From assembly GCA_963820955.1 (NCBI GenBank), contig CAWGCA010000029.1, positions 1 to 20,783 on the forward strand: a stretch of DNA of 20,783 nt. Direction: 5' to 3'. Of this stretch, positions 14,857 through 20,783 are shown in pieces. The position numbers and the translations under genes were made by a program. This DNA comes from CAWGCA01 sp963820955 (GTDB lineage Bacteria > Pseudomonadota > Gammaproteobacteria > Chromatiales > Chromatiaceae). Every line of letters starts with the position of its first letter. Position 1 is the first letter of the stretch. A model generated the notes under the pieces. The model was not told where the DNA came from. It saw only the letters and a program-made list of their open reading frames with translations, and searched no databases.

Positions 14857-15231
14857 GCCCGGGTGGCGAAATTGGTAGACGCAAGGGACTTAGCTGGTTT
14901 GAGCACTCAGACTGGAAACGGCTGGTGTGAATGGGGTCAAATTCGGGGAAACCTCAGCATTTTTCGGATGGTGGCAATCCCGAGCTAAGCCGTGAAGCGG
15001 GCACAGGTTGTCTCCAGCGCCGACGGCGTTGTGGGCCGACCGCTTTGCTTTGGGGAAAGTGTAGAGACTTGACGGCTCCCGCCTACGTTGTGGAGCGATT
15101 CCGCGATATGGTGAAGAGAAAGTCCAGACCACAAATGTTCGTGAACTGAAGGACAGCAGCGAAAGCTGCAGCTGGTAAGAAAATCCCTCGGTGGCAACAC
15201 CGTGCCGGTTCGATTCCGGCCCCGGGCACCA
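14857..15231 (+). tRNA. tRNA-Leu(UAA), interrupted by a group I intron
   Basis: The exons are 14857-14891 and 15180-15231. The acceptor stem is GCCCGGG with CCCGGGC, the discriminator is A and CCA is encoded. The D arm is GGCGAAATTGGTAGACGC. The anticodon stem AGGGA/TCCCT closes the loop CTTAAAA, giving anticodon TAA. The long variable arm CGGTG-GCAA-CACCG is as required for a leucine tRNA. The T arm is GCCGG-TTCGATT-CCGGC. Every arm pairs perfectly once 14892-15179 is removed, and none of the anticodon stem can form otherwise. It reads codon UUA (and UUG by wobble). A TAAAAT at 14834-14839 is a weak -10 candidate. Confidence 0.95.
14892..15179 (+). ncRNA. Group I self-splicing intron in the tRNA-Leu anticodon loop
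   Basis: The 288-nt insertion lies between U34 and A35 of the anticodon, the position of the classic cyanobacterial and plastid tRNA-Leu(UAA) intron. The 5' exon ends in U14891, which can form the G·U wobble with G14901 in P1, and the intron ends in G15179 as group I introns must. The core is recognisable: GGCAATCCCGAGCTAAGCC (14973-14991, P3/P4/J region) and AGAGACTTGACGG (15063-15075). GACT of the latter pairs with AGTC at 15121-15124 as P7, the guanosine site. P9 is GCAGC-GAAA-GCTGC (15156-15169) with a GNRA loop. There is no homing endonuclease gene; open frames here are accidental. Confidence 0.93.
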
Positions 15232-15433
15232 AAGTATCTGTTGTAGCTCACATTCAAACCCGTTCTCGCCGGCGCAGTTTCAATGCTTTAAACTGTTGGT
15301 TTCACCCGGTGAATTGGCACACGCTTTTTTTCCATTTGATACAAATCAAAGGAGAGTAAGCAGTCACTCGCCATACGGCTGCAAGAGCTGGCGGTTATCG
15401 CCTTGCGCTTCATGGTGGTCAGTAGCGGATGAG

Positions 15434-16510
15434 TTAGAAATCGTGGCGGATACCCATGCCGTATTTTGTTCCATCATAGGTTTCCGTTCGTCCATTGTTG
15501 TCGGTGCCGATGCTCCACAGGTCGGAGTCATAGAATGAGGCATAGATCCGGGTGCGTTTACTGAACTTATGCTCAGCTTCTATGCCGTAGGAGTCGTAGT
15601 CCCCATCGGGTGCCTGGTCAAGATCCACATCAGCCCGTGCCCAAACCGCCCGTAGTGTGTTGTTGCCAAAATAGTATTCACCCATCAACGCGTACTGCTG
15701 ATTATCGCTGCCGTCATAGCTCTGATATTGGGCGATCAGGCTGAAGATATCGGAAAAGTCGTACTTGGCACCTATACCCCAGAGGTCGTTATCGAAGTAA
15801 CTGAAATCGGTGCCTGTCTTGTCGTTGTCTCCCTGATACCCCATATAGGAGATTCCCACGCTTAGAGGTCCATTTGCGTAGTCCAGAGAGATGTTAACGA
15901 TATCGACATTTTCGTTGTTCAGGTTAGGGAGGTCGTCTTCGGAGGCCATGATCAGGGCCGCTTTTCCGCTGAATCCATAGAATTCGGGGGAGGCGTAAAG
16001 CACCATGTCACCGATACGGCTGGTGGTGTTACTGATGGGTTCGCTTGAACCCCCGGTCAGAGTCGCGAGAGTGCCCATCAGAATGTAGTCGTTCATCTGG
16101 GCCATCTGAAAGCGATCGGTCTTGTTTACCGACCCATAGTAGGGGGACCATTGGCGACCGATCGTGGCGGTACCCCAGCCTCCGCTGATGCCGGTCCAGC
16201 CCAGACGTGTTCTCGGCCCTTCGTTGCTGGTGCCAACCCCGTCTGAGGTGTCTACCTGAAACTCGAGTTGAAACAGTGCCTGCAGGCCGCCGCCGAGATC
16301 TTCAGAGCCCTTGAAACCGAAGCGCGAGCTGTGCGACTCGACGTCCCATTGACCATCGGTGCTGGTATCACTTTTACCATAATCCCGGTATACCAAATTG
16401 TTTCGGATACGACCGTATAACGTGGTGTCGGCAAACGCCGATAAGGGGACAGCCATGGGTGGAATGGCCAACAGTGCAGCGACGGGTACAGAGATCAGTA
16501 GTTTTCGCAT
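15434..16510 (-). CDS. Gram-negative porin, trimeric general type
   Basis: Outer-membrane beta-barrel channel of 358 residues. A signal peptide (residues 1-27, MRKLLISVPVAALLAIPPMA then VPLSAFA) is followed by DTTLYGRIRNNLVY, the usual first strand of this family. SSRFGFKGSEDLGGGLQALFQLEF is the hallmark region near residues 62-85. GWGTATIGRQWSPYY begins the constriction-loop region. The C-terminus GMGIRHDF ends in Phe, the signal used by the BAM machinery. AGGGGA lies 7 bases upstream of the ATG. It is acidic, as expected for outer-loop-rich porins, and substrate specificity cannot be read from sequence. It stands alone between the tRNA gene and the MocR regulator. Confidence 0.92.
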   Translation of the reverse strand: MRKLLISVPVAALLAIPPMAVPLSAFADTTLYGRIRNNLVYRDYGKSDTSTDGQWDVESHSSRFGFKGSEDLGGGLQALFQLEFQVDTSDGVGTSNEGPRTRLGWTGISGGWGTATIGRQWSPYYGSVNKTDRFQMAQMNDYILMGTLATLTGGSSEPISNTTSRIGDMVLYASPEFYGFSGKAALIMASEDDLPNLNNENVDIVNISLDYANGPLSVGISYMGYQGDNDKTGTDFSYFDNDLWGIGAKYDFSDIFSLIAQYQSYDGSDNQQYALMGEYYFGNNTLRAVWARADVDLDQAPDGDYDSYGIEAEHKFSKRTRIYASFYDSDLWSIGTDNNGRTETYDGTKYGMGIRHDF

Positions 16511-16645
16511 CTGGAATCCCCTGAAGTTTTAGATTCGAGTATTGAAATTCTATGAATAATATTAACTTATTACTGCCCGATTTTCCCCATAGAATGTATC
16601 AGGGGGCACTTTTCCGGAAACCCCGGCCGACCCAGGCATATAGTC

Positions 16646-18073
16646 TCAGTTTCGAAGCTGCCTTTCGACCAGTTCTCCCATTGTGCGGATTGCGGTTTCT
16701 CGCTCCGTCGTCCAAGACTGGGAATAGCTGAGTCGAATGCTGCGTTGATACTTGTTTTTGTTAGATGAAAACAATTCGCCGGGAGAAATTAAGATACCCT
16801 CCTCGCGCGCATCGAGATACAGCTGCAACGCATTCACACCCTTCGGCAACTGGATCCAGGCGACAAAGCCACCCTGCGGCTGTGATACTCGTGTTTCGCT
16901 TGGGAAGTGCTCACCCAAAAGGTCGATGAGACGGTCTCTGCGTTGTTGATAGGATTCGCGCACCAGACGCAGATGACGGTCATAGCCCCCGTGGGCCAGC
17001 ATCTCCGCCACTGCAAGCTGGGGCAGGCGTGAAATAGAGACGCTGTTTATGAATTTCTGGTATTCGATCTGTTCCTGATAACTGCCGGGAATCACCCACC
17101 CCACACCCAATTGGGGCTCGAGTGTTTTCGATGTGGATGAGCAGAGCAGCACCTGTCCTTTCTTATCGAATGATTTAACCGCTTTGGGGCGTGTGGCCTC
17201 GTAACCCAGGTCACCGTAGATGTCGTCCTCGATCAACGGGATCTCGTGTTGGTAGATCAACTCTACCAACTGACGTTTGTGTGCATCCGGCATAAGCGCA
17301 CCCACCGGATTGCTGTAGCAGGGGATACACAGGACTACTCTGATCGGCCACTGCTCCAATGCCAGTTTGAGGGCCTCGATACTCATACCCGTAACCGGAT
17401 CGGAAGGTATCTCGATGGCCTTCAGCCCATATGCCTCTATCAACTGCAGCAGTCCGTAGTAGCAGGGGGTTTCGACTGCAACGATGTCCCCAGCTCGGGT
17501 CAGTGCCCGCAGACACAATCCGAGAGAACTCTGGCAGCCGAAGGTGGTGACAATTTCGTCAGGCGACACGAGTATCCCGGCGTCCATCGCACGTCTCGCC
17601 AGCTGTTTACGTAACGGCTCACTTCCCTTCGGTGAATCATACCCTATGCCCAGAAACGTGGCATTGCGTGTCACCCTGGTAAAGATGCGTTTCAGCTGAT
17701 GAATCACCGGGAAATCATTACCGGGAACAGCCGCCGCGAAGCTTACAAAATCCGGTGAACTGGAGTCACGCATTACCTCCATAACCCGCTGCGGGGTAGT
17801 AACCTTCCGGGGGCCCGATGTAGTCTGATTGATTGATGGCGCCTTGTGTTCTTTTACCGGTGATCGCCGGACGTAATATCCAGATTTAGGGCGGACCTCG
17901 AGAAAGCCTCGATCCTCCAGAATTCCGTAGGCAGTCAGCACCGTGGATACGCTCACGGCCTGTTGTTTGGACAGGGCTCGGACAGAGGGCAGTTTGTCTC
18001 CGGGCTTGAAAACCCCATTTCTGATCTGTTCGATGATGCTAGTGGCAATTTTGCTATATAGATTTGTTTCCAT
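16646..18073 (-). CDS. MocR/PdxR-family regulator (GntR HTH fused to class I aminotransferase fold)
   Basis: The 475-residue product has an N-terminal GntR-type winged helix (residues 1-70; IATSIIEQIRNGVFKPGDKL, PSVRALSKQQAVSVSTVLTA, YYVRRS). A linker (about 71-110) leads to a PLP-binding aminotransferase-like domain. Expected cofactor residues are present: Asn255 in YSNPVG, Asp284 and Tyr286 in IEDDIYGDL, and Lys316 in CSSTSKTL. Such regulators use PLP or a PLP-amino-acid adduct as effector and control vitamin B6, GABA, taurine or similar genes. Some act on a divergent neighbour. The ATG at 18073 has no clear Shine-Dalgarno, and a likely operator overlaps it, suggesting autoregulation. The porin lies downstream on the same strand, 135 bases away. 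Confidence 0.93.
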   Translation of the reverse strand: METNLYSKIATSIIEQIRNGVFKPGDKLPSVRALSKQQAVSVSTVLTAYGILEDRGFLEVRPKSGYYVRRSPVKEHKAPSINQTTSGPRKVTTPQRVMEVMRDSSSPDFVSFAAAVPGNDFPVIHQLKRIFTRVTRNATFLGIGYDSPKGSEPLRKQLARRAMDAGILVSPDEIVTTFGCQSSLGLCLRALTRAGDIVAVETPCYYGLLQLIEAYGLKAIEIPSDPVTGMSIEALKLALEQWPIRVVLCIPCYSNPVGALMPDAHKRQLVELIYQHEIPLIEDDIYGDLGYEATRPKAVKSFDKKGQVLLCSSTSKTLEPQLGVGWVIPGSYQEQIEYQKFINSVSISRLPQLAVAEMLAHGGYDRHLRLVRESYQQRRDRLIDLLGEHFPSETRVSQPQGGFVAWIQLPKGVNALQLYLDAREEGILISPGELFSSNKNKYQRSIRLSYSQSWTTERETAIRTMGELVERQLRN

Positions 18074-18168
18074 AACAGATTACAGTACAGAAATTACTAA
18101 AAAAGGTAATAACAGATTGATTTCAAAAAATCTGTTATGCTCATAAAAATTAATTCTGAATCTGTTAC
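18072..18168. promoter_or_regulatory. Divergent promoter region with four copies of a candidate MocR operator
   Basis: ATAACAGATT occurs at 18072-18081 (overlapping the regulator's start codon) and 18109-18118. Its inverted form AATCTGTTAT is at 18129-18138, and AATCTGTTAC is at 18159-18168. The two central copies make a perfect 10-bp inverted repeat with a 10-base spacer. The outer ones extend it in matching orientation on each side. MocR regulators bind repeated half-sites in divergent promoters, so these are the natural operator candidates. Confidence 0.7.
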
Positions 18169-18217
18169 GATTCAATTGCAAGGTCTATAGTTACTCCCCA
18201 TAAACAGGAGATGCGCT

Positions 18218-18460
18218 ATGAATACCTTGACACGTGACAATTTGCCGGCCAGCTTCGAATCCATCTGCTCTGAATCGATCGATTCAGGTGCGCACTGGAT
18301 AAGAGCACGCTCTGGTCATCTGTTCAGCTTGATGCAGCAATATTATGCAGTTTCAAAGCAAAGACGTGATCTGAGTCAACTTACTGACGATCAATTGAAG
18401 GATATCGGAATCTCTCGAGTGGATGCCATGCGAGAGGCGAGCAAACCTTTCTGGAGATAG
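18218..18460 (+). CDS. DUF1127 domain-containing small protein
   Basis: The 80-residue product carries the DUF1127 (YjiS-like) signature at its C-terminus: RRDLSQLTDDQLKDIGISRV followed by DAMREASKPFWR. The N-terminal half is polar and not recognised. A good Shine-Dalgarno (AGGAGAT) lies 6 bases before the ATG at 18218. DUF1127 proteins are short, basic, and in some alphaproteobacteria act in RNA-linked phosphate and carbon metabolism; their role in gammaproteobacteria is unclear. Divergent placement from the MocR gene with shared AACAGATT-type sites suggests this is the regulator's target. Confidence 0.88.
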   Translation: MNTLTRDNLPASFESICSESIDSGAHWIRARSGHLFSLMQQYYAVSKQRRDLSQLTDDQLKDIGISRVDAMREASKPFWR

Positions 18461-18510
18461 TGTCTTTCTGCAATCGGCAGGTTCGAGAGGGATTAGGGCC
18501 AGAGAAATGC

Positions 18511-18533
18511 CTGGCAAATGGGATGTTTGCCAG
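18511..18533 (+). terminator. Hairpin downstream of the DUF1127 gene
   Basis: CTGGCAAA (18511-18518) pairs perfectly with TTTGCCAG (18526-18533) around TGGGATG. There is no T tract, so it is a weak intrinsic terminator or a 3' stabiliser. Nothing else was found between 18461 and 18644. Confidence 0.4.
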
Positions 18534-18644
18534 TCAAATTCTGAAGGGCAGTAGCTGATGGCTCGTATACAGGTACGAACGCCTTGGCAATCATTGCTCA
18601 CCAAAATGATGAATTGGAAGGCTATGGATGGCAAACGCAGCCTA

Positions 18645-19100
18645 GGAGGCTGTCGGATTTAACCCTTCCAATTTGATAAAATAAGGCAAATCATAGAATA
18701 GCGAAAGGAAGCGAGCATGTCAGATAAATTCCGGACGATTAACCGCGACACCCCCTATCTGTTGCCGCCATCCTTACAAGACTGGCTCCCGGAAAACCAT
18801 CTTTCCCGTTTTGTGGTTGATATAGTATAGCGGCTGGATTTGCAGGAGATAGAAACGCGCTATGGTGGAAGAGGAAAAGCACCATATCATCCGGCGATAT
18901 TGCTTTCTTTGTTGTTCTACGGATATGCCACGGGAACGTTTTCCAGCCGCAAACTTGAGCAAGCGACATACGACTCTGTAGCCTTTCGCTTTATTACTGC
19001 TGACACCCATCCTGATCACGATACGATAGCCACCTTCCGAAAACGTTTTCTCAAGGAGCTGGAAGGATTGTTTGTCCAGATACTGATTGTGGCCAAAGCA
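18645..19100 (+). mobile_element. IS1182-like insertion sequence fragment (left part)
   Basis: A likely left end (GGAGGCTGTCGGATTT, about 18645-18660) is followed after about 55 bases by the start of an IS1182-type transposase. The fragment stops exactly where copy 2 of the 505-aa element begins. The remaining part of the IS is not visible beyond that element within the window. The left boundary is a guess, because no right end is available for comparison. Confidence 0.7.
18717..19100 (+). pseudogene. IS1182-like transposase, N-terminal remnant with nonsense codon
   Basis: The frame begins MSDKFRTINRDTPYLLPPSL and continues QDWLPENHLSRFVVDIV, then meets TAG at 18828-18830. It resumes in the same frame with RLDLQEIETRYGGRGKAPYH. 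Family members usually have Glu at the stop position, so a single GAG to TAG change fits. The downstream part (HPAILLSLLFYGYATGTFSS, DSVAFRFITADTHPDHDTIA) is the diagnostic IS1182/IS5-superfamily N-terminal region. The gene is cut by the 505-aa element after the codons for IVAKA, so the whole catalytic domain is missing. It is inactive on two counts. Confidence 0.88.
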
Positions 19101-20744
19101 TTAGTACCTTACCGCTGAAATTTTGAACAAGAATACGAAGAAATTTTCATGCGTTGTCAGCACAAAGGGTTGGTAGAACGATATATTCACGGATTTTAAG
19201 TGCTGAAGCCAAGACTCTGCGGCCAAACTTAGTGAGGTAGTATTTGTAGCGATGGCCAATTTTCTTGATCAGCCCGTGGGTACGTAGCCGTTTGAGCAGA
19301 TAAGAAGATTGGCTGGGGGATAGATCGGGTATGTGGGCTCGCAGATCGGCGGCACGAAAACCGCTGATTGACCATTCGCCACGACCGAGGGTGAGAAAGA
19401 GGCGATAGTCCTGCGCCAGGAACAGGTTGAAGCCACGGAATGAGCGACCCTGATCTTTGGACCGTTCTGACATTTTATCGATGTCCTTGAGTCCGGCGCC
19501 GGGATTGTCGATGGCTGCCATATAGGCGAGATAGCGCTCGTTGGCGGCGTTCATCAGCTTGCGCAAATCCCGTAAGCTGTAGATGTTTTTGCGTAGCGGT
19601 GCCAGTTTCCACTGTGTCCAACCGTCACGCTGTTCCACCCATCGGTGGATTTTGAAGAATGAGGCATCGTTGGTGGTGCATTCCACACGGGCCATGATGC
19701 CGGCTTTATCATAGAGTTTGATACTGGTCGGCCCCATCTGGTGCCGGATGCGTGTACCCTGGATGCGGGTGCTGAAATCATTGCCTATCTCGCCCTGATA
19801 GGCGGTGTTGAGTTTACGGCCGAGGAAGGTGGCGACATTATCTGCCTTAATGGCATGGACGGCGGTACGGATGATGGCATGGTAAAGCGGCTGGAATTCG
19901 GCTTGCTGATGAAAGACGACATCGGTGGCGAACTCCACCTGCATGAGACTCCAGTGGTAACCGGAGTGGAAGCGCTGATGTACCGGGCAGAATTGCTTGG
20001 CCCACCGATTGAGTCGTTGGTGGAGTTGTTTGGCATCCAGCCGGTTGGCAAACGTCTGGGCCCGCTTGGGATCGGCAATGGAGAGAAAGGCATTGTCCAC
20101 CATCTCGAAGGGGATGCCGGCTTTTACCAGCCGCAGAGCCAACCAATTGTGGCCGTTGAAATAGATTTGCAGACGGAACGGTGCCCAGGTGGGGACTCGG
20201 ACGTAACAGAGCCCAAAGGACTCGTCAATGAAATAGAAGTAGTAATGGAGGCATTTTCCTGATGTTGGTTTCAGCGTGGTATGGCCTTTCTTCTTGTCGT
20301 GCCAGGGGCGATAGGCAGTGCAGGATTCCATGGCCGAGAAGATATGGACCAAGCCGGGATGATCACCCCGTTGAGCGATGATGGACTTGATCCGGTCTTC
20401 TTTACGAAAGGCTTTGTGGCGCCGAATGAACTCAATCTCGATGCCGGCCTCAATGGCAAGTTGCTCAGCGTGGTCTCGCAACTCATTGCGCAGAGGCTCT
20501 GCCCATCGGGGGTAATCGAACAGCCGGATCTTGTAGTAACTGAGGTAACTCGCCATGGCGCCCGCATAACAGATATCGGGAAGAGTTCCGGTAATGACAA
20601 CACGGTCGAAGCAGGAAAGTACGCCAGCGATTTTATCCTGGTGGCGTTTGATGAAGGGATTCATGATGGCTATCCATTATTCTTGCTACTGAGGATAAGG
20701 ATAGGTGATACAACGAATTTTGGTTCCGGCTATGCCGGGTTAGG
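19101..20744 (-). mobile_element. Unclassified 1,644-bp mobile element, copy 2 (inverted)
   Basis: Same length and same terminal sequences as the unit at 4800-6443, in opposite orientation. Its downstream end (GGTACTAA on the minus strand, TTAGTACC at 19101) abuts the IS1182-like transposase fragment. Its upstream end (GGTTAGG at 20738-20744) abuts a different sequence. Both flanks contain a short GGCC-centred word (GTGGCCAAA left, GGGCCAAT right), too short to prove a target duplication. Confidence 0.8.
19147..20664 (-). CDS. 505-aa multicopy protein with C-terminal winged helix, copy 2
   Basis: Intact second copy of the gene at 4880-6397. Roughly ten substitutions separate the two, for example Arg for Lys in YYKIRLF, Lys for Asn in HDKKKG, Pro for Ser in ADPKRA, Met-Ala-Ala for Ile-Ala-Thr, Leu for Met in THGLIKK, and Arg for His near the end. 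There is no indel or stop, so both copies look under selection or recently spread. The ATG at 20664 is preceded by the same 80-base leader with its small hairpin. Insertion into another transposase gene supports mobility. Function is unassigned. Confidence 0.78.
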   Translation of the reverse strand: MNPFIKRHQDKIAGVLSCFDRVVITGTLPDICYAGAMASYLSYYKIRLFDYPRWAEPLRNELRDHAEQLAIEAGIEIEFIRRHKAFRKEDRIKSIIAQRGDHPGLVHIFSAMESCTAYRPWHDKKKGHTTLKPTSGKCLHYYFYFIDESFGLCYVRVPTWAPFRLQIYFNGHNWLALRLVKAGIPFEMVDNAFLSIADPKRAQTFANRLDAKQLHQRLNRWAKQFCPVHQRFHSGYHWSLMQVEFATDVVFHQQAEFQPLYHAIIRTAVHAIKADNVATFLGRKLNTAYQGEIGNDFSTRIQGTRIRHQMGPTSIKLYDKAGIMARVECTTNDASFFKIHRWVEQRDGWTQWKLAPLRKNIYSLRDLRKLMNAANERYLAYMAAIDNPGAGLKDIDKMSERSKDQGRSFRGFNLFLAQDYRLFLTLGRGEWSISGFRAADLRAHIPDLSPSQSSYLLKRLRTHGLIKKIGHRYKYYLTKFGRRVLASALKIREYIVLPTLCADNA

Positions 20745-20747
20745 GCC

Positions 20748-20783
20748 AATGGCGCTTACTTAACCATTCGGCAAGTAACCGGG
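20748..20783 (+). mobile_element. Possible terminal repeat of another IS4-family element
   Basis: AATGGCGCTTACTTAACC at about 20748-20765 resembles the inverted repeat of the IS4 element in this window (AATGGCACTAAGTTAAGCC), matching at most positions. If real, copy 2 sits beside or between two other insertion sequences. The window ends before any gene can be seen. Confidence 0.3.

Noticed and set aside
14892..15179. Open frames within the intron as a possible homing endonuclease
   Set aside because: The longest frames are 70-90 codons, overlap the catalytic core and lack LAGLIDADG, GIY-YIG or HNH motifs.
1..20783. CRISPR array, phage structural genes, toxin-antitoxin or defence systems
   Set aside because: No regularly spaced repeats, no cas or phage-like products and no recognisable defence genes were found in either strand.

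Overview
The window looks like a chromosomal segment of a Gram-negative gammaproteobacterium. The evidence is an AsmA-type envelope protein, a trimeric-type outer-membrane porin ending in Phe, glutathione-dependent formaldehyde detoxification, a single-chain Fe-S serine dehydratase, and a MocR regulator beside a DUF1127 gene. The mix of housekeeping genes and insertion elements is typical of IS-rich genomes such as those of many sulfur-oxidising gammaproteobacteria and symbionts. That placement is inference; no marker gene fixes the genus.

Layout. 1-1580: 3' part of an AsmA-family gene. 2074-4032: frmA-fghA formaldehyde detoxification pair. 4033-4799: mostly non-coding, with one possible small membrane ORF. 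4800-6443: copy 1 of an unclassified 1,644-bp mobile element with one 505-aa gene. 6635-7998: a conserved hypothetical and a secreted YHS-domain protein, both on the minus strand. 8489-9865: sdaA behind a possible structured leader. 10180-11907: a Cache-HAMP membrane sensor lacking an output domain, convergent with a DUF4388-like cytosolic protein, with a strong shared terminator hairpin. 12340-13874: an intact 1,535-bp IS4-family element with perfect 21-bp inverted repeats and an 11-bp target duplication. 13992-14582: a membrane-anchored coiled-coil protein, followed by six consecutive hairpins. 14857-15231: a tRNA-Leu(UAA) gene interrupted by a 288-nt group I intron. 15434-16510: porin. 16646-18460: MocR regulator divergent from a DUF1127 gene, with four copies of an AACAGATT-type site between them. 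18645-19100: an IS1182-like fragment with a nonsense codon. 19101-20744: copy 2 of the 505-aa element, inverted relative to copy 1. 20748-20783: possibly the end of another IS4-family element.

The two strongest observations are these. First, a cyanobacterial-type tRNA-Leu(UAA) group I intron sits in an apparently gammaproteobacterial context, with the splice sites between U34 and A35. Second, two copies of a mobile unit have identical length and boundaries but no clear terminal inverted repeats and no recognisable transposase motif. Formaldehyde is oxidised as its glutathione adduct by FrmA and FghA. SdaA deaminates serine to pyruvate. The remaining genes concern envelope, sensing and regulation and do not form one obvious pathway.
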